Assembly (NCBI GenBank): GCA_963707435.1
Contig: CAVPPF010000002.1
Span: 1-64,000 of the forward strand
From: UBA4744 sp963707435
GTDB lineage: Bacteria; Actinomycetota; Acidimicrobiia; Spongiisociales; UBA4744
DNA: 64,000 nucleotides
Direction: 5' to 3'
The notes under the pieces are model-generated. The model saw nothing but the letters and a program-made list of their open reading frames with translations. It made no database searches and was not told the DNA's origin. Positions 40,967-48,614 of the stretch are shown in pieces. Positions within the stretch are counted from its first letter, which is position 1, and each line of letters begins with the position of its first letter. A program made the position numbers and the translations under genes.

Positions 40967-40980
40967 AGCGATCGATCGCT
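40967..40980. promoter_or_regulatory. Candidate sugar-repressor operator (14-bp palindrome)
   Basis: AGCGATCGATCGCT is a perfect palindrome with a central CG, 52 bases upstream of the binding-protein start. LacI-family repressors of sugar importers bind even palindromes with a central CG. The regulator itself is not in the window. Confidence 0.4.
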
Positions 40981-41179
40981 CGCTCGAGTTGCACGATGTG
41001 GCTCCGGTCACGATTCCGGCTCGTCGGCCGTTCACGCTGCGGGAATGCAGCATCTCGCGGCGGACAGGGCAACACAAATGGTAGCCAACCCGTCACCGAG
41101 ACACGAACCAGGAAGAGCGCCTCCAGGGTGCCGGTGCCGGACGCGCATCGACGAGTCGCGCCCGACGAACAGCGGCCGT

Positions 41180-41978
41180 TCAGCCGAATTGGACAGATCG
41201 TTTGGAGAGCCCCATGAAGAACCCATCGATCATCGTGGTGCCGGTCTCGCCGGACTCGACACTGGCCCCCAGCGACACAAAGAGGGGAGCGAAGTGTTCG
41301 GTGCGGGGATGGGCCAGGGCGGCGGCGGGTGCCTTGTTCTTGAAGTCGACCAGGCCATCGACGTCACCGGCGGTCAGTGTCTCGTTGAGCCAGCCGTCGA
41401 ATTCGGCCGACCAGGCGGGCGGAGGTGCATGGAATCCGGCCGACGGGTCGATCTCGCGGAGGTTGTGGGTGCTGAACCCGCTCCCGATGATCAAGACGCC
41501 TTGATCCCGCAGCGGAGCGAGGCGGCTTCCGATGTTCAGCAATTCGCCGGGGTCGAGGGTTGGCATCGATATCTGCAGAACCGGAATGTCGGCCTCCGGG
41601 TACATCTCCACCAGGGGCACGTACGCCCCATGGTCGAGTCCGCGCAGCCGGTTCCTGGTTGATCGGATGGTCTGGTGAGTGGAGCAGCTTCCGCACGGCT
41701 GCTGCGAGCTCCGGTGCTCCGGGAGCGGGATACTCGACCTGGTAGTACCGCTGCTCGAATCCGTAGAAGTCGTACGTGAGCGGGACGGTGGTCGTGGCTC
41801 CGAGGGTGAGCGGGGCTGCTTCCCAGTGCGCCGAAACCATGAGAATCGATTGTGGTCTGGGTACCGATGCCGACCAGTCGGCGAGCTCTCGGGTCCAGAC
41901 CCCGTCGTCGGCCAGCGGTGGTGCTCCGTGGCTGAGGAAGATGACCGGCATGCGATCCAGGCTTGGGGTAGTGGTCAA
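41180..41978 (-). CDS. Extradiol aromatic ring-opening dioxygenase, DODA/LigB type (one frameshift)
   Basis: About 266 residues. Class III extradiol dioxygenase with metal histidines in PVIFLSHGAPPLADDG, ILMVSAHWEAAP and IIGSGFSTHNLREID, plus the C-terminal EHFAPLFVSLGAS. A frameshift near 41640 separates the halves. It resembles the YgiD/4,5-DOPA dioxygenase group. The natural substrate is uncertain. The 264 bases between this gene and the ABC binding protein hold the palindrome at 40967-40980 and otherwise nothing recognised. Confidence 0.82.
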
Positions 41979-42041
41979 GGAGGCTCCGTGATCGGTGGGG
42001 CCGCTTGATCAACATCGCTCTGTTGCCGCCGTATTCCCGAT

Positions 42042-43373
42042 TCAGGTTGTACTCCACAGGATCCGGTTGATCAGATTCTCGAGCTCTTCCTGTCGGCCGG
42101 AGATGGGAGTGGGGTCGATCTCGCCGTTGACGACCATTCGCTCGAGGTCTGTCAGTGACGAGGCCCCTCCGAGGATCTCTTTGCCGAGCGACTGGGACCA
42201 GCCTGCGTACCGGTCGTCTCGAGCCGCCTCGAGTGCACCGTCCGCGAGCAGCCGGGCGGCAGCCAGCAAAGATCGGGCCAGGGTGTCGATGCCACCGATA
42301 TGGCCGTGGAAGAGATCGGTCCGGTCGATACTCTGACGCCGGAGCTTGGTGTCAAAATTGAAGCCTCCGGTGGTGAACCCGCCACCGCGCAGGATCTCGT
42401 ACATCGCCAGGGTCATCTCTTCGACCGAGTTGGGGAACTGGTCCGTGTCCCAGCCGTTTTGCGGGTCGCCCCGGTTGGCGTCGATGCTGCCGAATATCCC
42501 GTTGTCGACGGCGTAGGCAACCTCGTGGTGAAAGCTGTGGCCGGCCAGGGTGGCGTGGTTCACTTCGATGTTGACGAACAACTCGCCCACCAGGTCGTAC
42601 CTCTCCAGGAAACCGTGCACGGTGGCGCAGTCGTAGTCGTACTGGTGTTTGGTCGGTTCCTGCGGTTTGGGCTCGATCAGCAAGGTCCCCTCAAATCCGA
42701 TCGAGTGTTTGTACTCCACCACCATCGTCAGGAATCGAGCAAACTGGTCGGCTTCCCGGCGCATGCGGGTGTTAAGAAGTGTTTCGTAGCCCTCCCGGCC
42801 ACCCCAGAGCACGTAGTTCTCGCCACCGAGACGGTGGGTGGCGTCGATGGCATGCTTCACCTGGGCGGCAGCGTAGGCGAACACTTCTGGATTCGGATTC
42901 GTGGCGGCGCCCGCGGCGAACCGGGGATGGCTGAAAGCGTTGCTGGTGCCCCACAGGAGTTTGACCCCGGTGCGAGCCATGTGATCTCCGGCGTAGGACA
43001 CCATCTCCTCGAGATTGCGTTTGGTTTCGGCGAACGTGGCACCGGCCGGGGCGATGTCGACGTCGTGGAAGCAGAAGAAGGGTGTTCCCAGCTTGGTGAA
43101 GAACTCGAAAGCGGCGTCCATCTTCTGTTTGGCTGCGTCCATGTCGTTCGGATCGGTCAGCCATGGCCGGTCGAAGGTGCCGGAACCGAAGACGTCGTTG
43201 CCCGGCCAGCTGAAAGAGTGCCAGTAGCAGACCGCCAGGCGGAGGTGATCCTCCATACGCTTGCCGAGCACGAGACGATCCGGGTCGTAGACCTTGAACG
43301 CCAGCGGATCGGTGGATTCCGCGCCACCAAAGGGAATGGGCGATGCTATCTCGGCAAAGAAACCTTCAGCCAC
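42042..43373 (-). CDS. xylA: Xylose isomerase
   Basis: 443 residues, intact and of normal length for the long (class II) group. Catalytic His in PFFCFHDVDIAP, then NYVLWGGREGYETLLNT, metal ligand Glu in LLIEPKPQEPTKHQYDYD, NIEVNHATLAGHSFHHE, and SIDANRGDPQNGWDTDQFP with the second metal site. Converts D-xylose to D-xylulose. No xylulokinase gene is in the window. The sugar importer upstream on the same strand (37733-40915) is a plausible partner. Confidence 0.95.
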   Translation of the reverse strand: MAEGFFAEIASPIPFGGAESTDPLAFKVYDPDRLVLGKRMEDHLRLAVCYWHSFSWPGNDVFGSGTFDRPWLTDPNDMDAAKQKMDAAFEFFTKLGTPFFCFHDVDIAPAGATFAETKRNLEEMVSYAGDHMARTGVKLLWGTSNAFSHPRFAAGAATNPNPEVFAYAAAQVKHAIDATHRLGGENYVLWGGREGYETLLNTRMRREADQFARFLTMVVEYKHSIGFEGTLLIEPKPQEPTKHQYDYDCATVHGFLERYDLVGELFVNIEVNHATLAGHSFHHEVAYAVDNGIFGSIDANRGDPQNGWDTDQFPNSVEEMTLAMYEILRGGGFTTGGFNFDTKLRRQSIDRTDLFHGHIGGIDTLARSLLAAARLLADGALEAARDDRYAGWSQSLGKEILGGASSLTDLERMVVNGEIDPTPISGRQEELENLINRILWSTT

Positions 43374-43459
43374 GGCGGAGCCTCCTGTCTTGATCTGATG
43401 TCCGGCGCGCCCCGCCGGGCCGAGCTGGTGGCATCCATCGGGTCGCGCACATCTAATAG

Positions 43460-43477
43460 AGTACGCAGGTCCGTACT
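43460..43477. promoter_or_regulatory. Inverted repeat in the xylA / epimerase divergent promoter
   Basis: AGTACG-6 bases-CGTACT, a perfect 6-bp inverted repeat in the 114-bp gap between the divergent xylA and TIGR01777 genes. A candidate operator; which gene it controls cannot be told from sequence. Confidence 0.35.
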
Positions 43478-43487
43478 AGGGGTTGCC

Positions 43488-44426
43488 ATGCCACGAACCG
43501 TTCTCATATCCGGCGCTTCCGGTCTCATCGGCGCCGCACTCAGCCATCGCATTCGCGAACGGGGTGATCGGGTCATAGCCCTCGTTCGCAGGCCGGTTCG
43601 ATCGGATGACGAGATCCGGTGGGATCCGGCCACCGGGGAGCTTCCCCAGGAGGCCGTTGACGGTGTCGACGTCGTCGTCAACCTCAGCGGCGCCGGAATC
43701 GGCGACAAACGATGGACGGCCGAGCGCAAGAAGGTGATCCTCGAATCGCGGCTGGACAGCACGGGATTACTGGCAAGGGCCATCGCCGCCTCTCCGAACC
43801 CACCGGCCACCTTTCTCTCTGGCTCGGCCATCGGTATCTACGGGCAGGACCGCGGCGATGAACTGCTCGACGAGCAGGCATCCACCGGCACCGACTTCGG
43901 CGCTCGAGTTGCAGTGCAATGGGAGCAAGCGACGGATCCGGCAGTGGCGGCGGGGGTTCGGGTGGTCCACTTTCGTAGCGGTCTCGTCCTGAGCAAACCG
44001 GTCGGATGGCGTGGGCTGCTTCCCGGCGGCGGAGGTGGTCTGCTCGGCCCGCTGGTGCCGCTCTTCAAGATGGGACTGGGCGGGAAGATCGCCTCGGGCA
44101 CACAATGGATGAGCTGGATCTCGATCGACGATGAGGTGGACGCGCTCATTTATCTCATGGATTCGTCGCTGGCCGGTCCGGTGAATCTCGTTGCGCCTCG
44201 CCCCGTCCAAAACGCCGAGTTCACGACCACCCTGGCAAAGACCTTGAATCGTCCCGCGGTGTTGGTGATTCCGCGTTTGGCGCTCGTGGTCCGGTTCGGC
44301 CGGGAGATGGCCGACGGTTTTGCCCTGGCCAATGAGCGGGTGAGCTCCGAACGGCTCATGTCGGACGGATTCGAGTTCTCCCATCCGGAACTGGGCCCGG
44401 CCCTCCGACACGTGCTGGATCGGTGA
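43488..44426 (+). CDS. TIGR01777-family SDR/epimerase (YfcH-like)
   Basis: 312 residues. NAD-binding ISGASGLIGAALSHRI, VVNLSGAGIGDKRWTAERK, SGSAIGIYGQDRGDELLDE and WISIDDEVDALIYLMDSS are characteristic. ATG 43488 starts the conserved domain. Members are extended SDRs of unclear substrate, sometimes linked to cell division inhibition by name only. Confidence 0.87.
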   Translation: MPRTVLISGASGLIGAALSHRIRERGDRVIALVRRPVRSDDEIRWDPATGELPQEAVDGVDVVVNLSGAGIGDKRWTAERKKVILESRLDSTGLLARAIAASPNPPATFLSGSAIGIYGQDRGDELLDEQASTGTDFGARVAVQWEQATDPAVAAGVRVVHFRSGLVLSKPVGWRGLLPGGGGGLLGPLVPLFKMGLGGKIASGTQWMSWISIDDEVDALIYLMDSSLAGPVNLVAPRPVQNAEFTTTLAKTLNRPAVLVIPRLALVVRFGREMADGFALANERVSSERLMSDGFEFSHPELGPALRHVLDR

Positions 44427-44486
44427 TTCTGCGGCGCCGGCCTTTCTCCGCGCAGCTCCGATTCGGTGATGTACGCTGACCTCACG

Positions 44487-44705
44487 ATGTCGAACACGCC
44501 TTCTTTCGGGCCGACCCCGGCCCGCCCGCACCAAAGACGAGATCGGCTGTTCGGAGCAGCCTTCGTCGGGATTGTGGCGGTGGGAGTTGTCTCCCTTTTC
44601 TACTCCCTGAACTTGGTCACGTTTGTGATCCTGCTGGGACTGATCGTCCTGATCTTCACGATCGGCTGGCTGTCCGGTTCGGTTCGGAGCGGACCGGACC
44701 GGTAG
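44487..44705 (+). CDS. Small membrane protein of unknown function
   Basis: 72 residues. A basic N-terminus (RPHQRRDRLFG) and two hydrophobic helices (AAFVGIVAVGVVSLFYSL and TFVILLGLIVLIFTIGWLSG). No family recognised. It starts 60 bases after the TIGR01777 gene on the same strand. Confidence 0.55.
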   Translation: MSNTPSFGPTPARPHQRRDRLFGAAFVGIVAVGVVSLFYSLNLVTFVILLGLIVLIFTIGWLSGSVRSGPDR

Positions 44706-45036
44706 CTCCTTCGGTGGTCGCGCACGCAGGATCTCGCCAATCTGAACGGCAAGGTCTCGAGGGTCGATCGTTACCGGGGAAGGGATCGCCACCAACCCAA
44801 TTGCGGCGGCCCTCGAGCCCAATATACGGAGAGTATTCACCAACGGTCACCACAACGTCGATCCGACACGGCGCTCACCCCTGCCCAGGTCCACCCAGAA
44901 CTACCAGGCCGGCTGCCGTCCCTGAGTGGCCGGCGCCCGTTGGCGCCAACCACCTGTCTCTCGACATCAGATCGCATACGGCTGATTGCCGGGTCGATCA
45001 GGCCACCCTTCGTGGTATTGATTGGGTAGCCTCAAG
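44706..45036. other. Intergenic region upstream of the SGNH esterase
   Basis: About 330 bases with no convincing gene. A minus-strand open frame crosses it but continues antisense through the 43488-44705 genes, so it is likely a shadow. It probably carries the promoter of the secreted esterase. No clear inverted repeat was noticed. Confidence 0.4.
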
Positions 45037-47568
45037 ATGATGAGGGATGGGTCACATGGGGGAGTCGTTCGGCCGGATGGTGAACACAGGCCGGGCCGCA
45101 GCGTCAGGATTGTTCTTGTGGCTGCGTTCGTCGTGGCCGCGCTCGTCCCATTGGGTGGGGTTGCGGCCGGCGCGAGCCTGGCGGGAACCGTCGAGGTCAT
45201 GCCGCTCGGAGACTCCATCACCGAGGGGGTGCTGGGCAGTAGCAACGATACGGGGTATCGCAGAGACCTATGGCTCTCCCAGGTAGCTGCAGGACACAGC
45301 CTTGACTTCGTTGGGAGCCGGTCGACGGGTATTCCGAGCAATTTCGACAAAGACCATGAGGGCCACCCGGGCATGCGGGCGGACCAGATTCGGGATGGGG
45401 TCGCAGGGTGGCTCACTGCTCACCCCGCCGACGTGGTTCTTCTGCACATCGGTACGAACGACATCACGCAGGGTCAAAGCGCCGCTTCGACGGCAGCCGA
45501 GATCGGTCAGATTCTTGACACGATCAGCGCCAACGACGACACGACGTGGGTGATTGTGGCCCAAATCGTGCCAAGGGGCGACGGTAACGCCGTCCTCACA
45601 CAGAGGACGAACGACCTGAACGGCCGGATCGCGACCCTCGTCGGATCCCGGAGCGCCGGCGGGGATCGAGTCGCCCTCGTCGACATGAACTCTCCACTCA
45701 ACCCGGCAACGGACCTCGACGATGGCATACACCCCGATGACAGCGGGTACGCAAAAATGGCAACGGCATGGGATGCCGCTCTGGGTTTGTTGCTCGGCGG
45801 TGACACGACCCGGCCGGTGATCACGTTGGTGGGACCCAATCCGCAGACGGTGGAGTTGGGTGGTGTGTATGTGGAGCGGGGAGCAACTGCCTTCGACAAT
45901 GTGGATGGCGATCTGTCGGATGAGGTGGTTGTCGACGCTTCGGCGGTGAAGGTGGGCACGGTCGGTACCTACCAGGTGACCTATAACGTTGTGGATGCGG
46001 CGGGTAACGCTGCGGTGGAGAAGGTGCGCACGGTGAAGGTGGTTGATACGACTCCGCCGGTGATCACGTTGGTGGGACCCAATCCGCAGACGGTGGAGTT
46101 GGGTGGTGTGTATGTGGAGCGGGGAGCAACTGCCTTCGACAATGTGGATGGCGATCTGTCGGATGAGGTGGTTGTCGACGCTTCGGCGGTGAAGGTGGGC
46201 ACGGTCGGTACCTACCAGGTGACCTATAACGTTGTGGATGCGGCGGGTAACGCTGGGGTGGAGAAGGTGCGCACGGTGAAGGTGGTTGATACGACTCCGC
46301 CGGTGATAGCGCTGGTCGGTGCGAATCCTCTCACCGTCGTCGTTGGAAGCACCTACGTCGAGCCGGGCGCTGTTGTCGCCGACAATCAGACTGCTCCGAT
46401 TGCCCCCGTGATCAATGCGACCGGTGTGAACACTCGTGTTCCCGGCACGTACCAGGTGATCTACAACGCCGCAGATGCCTCTGGAAACTCGGCCAAACCT
46501 GTGTCGAGGTTGGTGTCCGTGGTTCCGGTGCCGCCCAGCGAGGACCCGGCGGCGGCGCTGGTAGGTCTCTTTTCGAGCGATGACCGGGATGATCTTGCCG
46601 TGTGGAAGCGGCAGGCTGATGGCTGGTGGGTTGGCGTGTCCAATGGATCCAGATTCTTCGTGACGCCCTGGTCGAGTGGCATGCAGTCCGGCGTCACGGT
46701 CCTACGGGTCGGGGACTTCGATGGTGACGTACTCGAAGACATTGCAGCGTTCGCCGGTGGCACGTGGTGGGTACGCCGATCGACCGGGATCAGCTTTTCC
46801 GCAGCGCCGTGGGCCGGATTTGCTACGTCGTCGGGTTGGTCTTCGCAGGTGGTTGGTGATTTTGATGGGGATGGGCGTGACGATATTGCGAATTTCCATC
46901 CTTCGAATGGGACGTGGTGGGTGAGCCGTTCGTCGGGGAGTGGGTTTGTGACGTCGTTGTGGGCCGATTTTGCTACGTCGTCGGGTTGGTCTTCGCAGGT
47001 GGTTGGTGATTTTGATGGGGATGGGCGTGACGATATTGCGAATTTCCATCCTTCGAATGGGACGTGGTGGGTGAGCCGTTCGTCGGGGAGTGGGTTTGTG
47101 ACGTCGTTGTGGGCCGATTTTGCTACGTCGTCGGGTTGGTCTTCGCAGGTGGTTGGTGATTTTGATGGGGATGGGCGTGACGATATTGCGAATTTCCATC
47201 CTTCGAATGGGACGTGGTGGGTGAGCCGTTCGTCGGGGAGTGGGTTTGTGACGTCGTTGTGGGCCGATTTTGCTACGTCGTCGGGTTGGTCTTCGCAGGT
47301 GGTTGGTGATTTTGATGGGGATGGGCGTGACGATATTGCGAATTTCCATCCCTCGCACGGAGCCTGGATGGTGAGCCGTTCGTCCGGGAGCAGGTTCACC
47401 ACCACCGCCTGGGCAACGTTCTCGGACCCGGCCGGTTGGTCTCATCAGCTGGTCGGCGATGTCGACGGAGACGGTCGCCACGACATCGTCAACTATCACG
47501 CCAGGACAGGAGCCTGGTGGGTGGCTGTTTCAACCGGTTCGGCGTTCGCCACCAGCCGCTGGGACTGA
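45037..47568 (+). CDS. Secreted SGNH/GDSL esterase with DUF5011-like and FG-GAP/VCBS-like repeats
   Basis: 843 residues. The N-terminal signal (IVLVAAFVVAALVPLGGVAAGA) is followed by an SGNH hydrolase of about 200 residues: block I MPLGDSITEG, block III LHIGTNDI, block V DGIHPDDSGY. Two nearly identical 81-residue bacterial Ig-like (DUF5011/HYR-type) repeats come next, then a third diverged one. The C-terminus is a string of 50-residue FG-GAP-like repeats, each with an EF-hand-like DFDGDGRDDI calcium loop and aromatic GTWWVSRSSG strands. An exported carbohydrate or lipid esterase displayed on a repeat stalk is the best inference. ATG 45040 is an alternative start. Confidence 0.85.
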   Translation: MMRDGSHGGVVRPDGEHRPGRSVRIVLVAAFVVAALVPLGGVAAGASLAGTVEVMPLGDSITEGVLGSSNDTGYRRDLWLSQVAAGHSLDFVGSRSTGIPSNFDKDHEGHPGMRADQIRDGVAGWLTAHPADVVLLHIGTNDITQGQSAASTAAEIGQILDTISANDDTTWVIVAQIVPRGDGNAVLTQRTNDLNGRIATLVGSRSAGGDRVALVDMNSPLNPATDLDDGIHPDDSGYAKMATAWDAALGLLLGGDTTRPVITLVGPNPQTVELGGVYVERGATAFDNVDGDLSDEVVVDASAVKVGTVGTYQVTYNVVDAAGNAAVEKVRTVKVVDTTPPVITLVGPNPQTVELGGVYVERGATAFDNVDGDLSDEVVVDASAVKVGTVGTYQVTYNVVDAAGNAGVEKVRTVKVVDTTPPVIALVGANPLTVVVGSTYVEPGAVVADNQTAPIAPVINATGVNTRVPGTYQVIYNAADASGNSAKPVSRLVSVVPVPPSEDPAAALVGLFSSDDRDDLAVWKRQADGWWVGVSNGSRFFVTPWSSGMQSGVTVLRVGDFDGDVLEDIAAFAGGTWWVRRSTGISFSAAPWAGFATSSGWSSQVVGDFDGDGRDDIANFHPSNGTWWVSRSSGSGFVTSLWADFATSSGWSSQVVGDFDGDGRDDIANFHPSNGTWWVSRSSGSGFVTSLWADFATSSGWSSQVVGDFDGDGRDDIANFHPSNGTWWVSRSSGSGFVTSLWADFATSSGWSSQVVGDFDGDGRDDIANFHPSHGAWMVSRSSGSRFTTTAWATFSDPAGWSHQLVGDVDGDGRHDIVNYHARTGAWWVAVSTGSAFATSRWD
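45818..46303 (+). repeat. Two tandem 243-bp near-identical repeats (81-residue Ig-like domains)
   Basis: The copies begin at 45818 and 46061, exactly 243 bases apart. Near the end, the first has GCTGCGG and the second GCTGGGG (Ala versus Gly); otherwise they look the same by eye. In-frame duplication within the SGNH gene. Confidence 0.85.
46816..47352 (+). repeat. Tandem 150-bp repeats (50-residue FG-GAP-like units), three full copies plus a partial
   Basis: The same bases recur at 46821, 46971, 47121 and 47271 (period 150). The internal copies look identical at DNA level, including silent positions, then diverge after about 47352. Codons are T/G-ending (gat ttt gat ggg) and more AT-rich than the flanking gene. 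Very recent duplication or gene conversion; the true copy number may differ. Confidence 0.85.
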
Positions 47569-47584
47569 CGCCTCCGCAGCCGGC

Positions 47585-48526
47585 TCAGGTGCCGAAGCGG
47601 CTCCGGTACCAGTCGACCGTAGCTTCGAGGGCAGCCCGGAGCGGCGTGGCTTGAAAGCCGAAGGTCGCCGTCAGTGCACGGCCGTCGGAGATGAAGGGTT
47701 CTTCGAACTCATAGAGCATCTCCAGCAGCTCTCGAACATCCCGGTCGAAGCGGCCGAGGATTCGCAGCATCAGTCTGGGCGTCGGTCTGGCTTGCGCCGG
47801 GACCCGCGCAACCTCCCCAATCAGCGCGATGATCTCGGCAGTCGTGGTCGTCTTCTCGCTGGGCACGTGCCACGCTCGTCCCCAGGCGGAGGACTCGCGG
47901 CCTGCCAGAACCAGGGCTCGAGCGATGTCCCGCACGTAGGTATAGCTGTGCGGCAGATCGGGGTTGCCGAGGACTTGTGCCTGCTTGCCGTCGAGGATGC
48001 GAGCGAATACCCGGTCTCCCAGCGCCGATTGCAGCACTCGAGGACCGAAGAAGTCTGAGGCCCGGACCCGTACGGTCCGGACGTCTCCGCGTTCATGGGC
48101 CGCGGCCAGCTCGCGGGTCATGTGTGCTCGAACTTCGCCCTTCCTGCTGTTGGGAGCGATGGGGCTGTCCTCGGTCATGGCGCGGCCGTTGGTTGCGCCG
48201 AACATGTACAGGTTCTCCATAGAGACGAGAACCGCTCCGGTGTCCTTGGCCGCAGTGAGCACCGATCCCTGCAATGCAGGGAAAAGCTCCGGCCACTGGT
48301 GGTAAGGAGGATTGAGCGCTTGATAGACAACTGCGGCTCCGCGGGCGGCACCCGTCGCGAAGTCCGGATCGGCAGCATCGCCGCTGACCAATTCGACGCC
48401 TGCCGGGAGGTCCGCATGCCCGGAGCGGTTCACCATGCGTACGTCGCGATCGGGGCCGACCAGTTCCTCCATCGTGGCCAGCCCAACCGGACCGGTTCCG
48501 AAGATCACGTGGAGTTCGTTTGCCAT
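47585..48526 (-). CDS. NAD-dependent epimerase/dehydratase family protein
   Basis: 313 residues, extended SDR-like. N-terminal Rossmann VIFGTGPVGLATMEEL (GxGxxG), VVYQALNPPYHQWPELFPAL, ALVSMENLYMF-like segment VLVSMENLYMFGA in place of the usual Tyr-x-x-x-Lys, and DLPHSYTYVRDIARALVLAG. Substrate unknown. Convergent with the SGNH gene, 16 bases apart. Confidence 0.78.
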   Translation of the reverse strand: MANELHVIFGTGPVGLATMEELVGPDRDVRMVNRSGHADLPAGVELVSGDAADPDFATGAARGAAVVYQALNPPYHQWPELFPALQGSVLTAAKDTGAVLVSMENLYMFGATNGRAMTEDSPIAPNSRKGEVRAHMTRELAAAHERGDVRTVRVRASDFFGPRVLQSALGDRVFARILDGKQAQVLGNPDLPHSYTYVRDIARALVLAGRESSAWGRAWHVPSEKTTTTAEIIALIGEVARVPAQARPTPRLMLRILGRFDRDVRELLEMLYEFEEPFISDGRALTATFGFQATPLRAALEATVDWYRSRFGT

Positions 48527-48614
48527 CTGCGGCCTCTCGAGCGCTCAACCGACGCTAGATGCCGCGACCGGTTGTGTCCACTGCGATACCGAATGCTCGG
48601 AGCGAGGATAGAGG

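Noticed and set aside
40967..40980. Replication-origin-like or restriction-related GATC cluster
   Set aside because: It is a short isolated palindrome 52 bases before a sugar importer gene; operator use is more plausible and no DnaA boxes or dnaA/dnaN genes are near.
43767..44843. 358-residue minus-strand frame opposite the TIGR01777 gene
   Set aside because: Runs antisense through two plus-strand genes; only its first 40 codons are outside them and match nothing recognised.
46461..47499. Long minus-strand open frames opposite the SGNH repeats
   Set aside because: They mirror the 150-bp repeats of the real gene on the plus strand and are antisense shadows.
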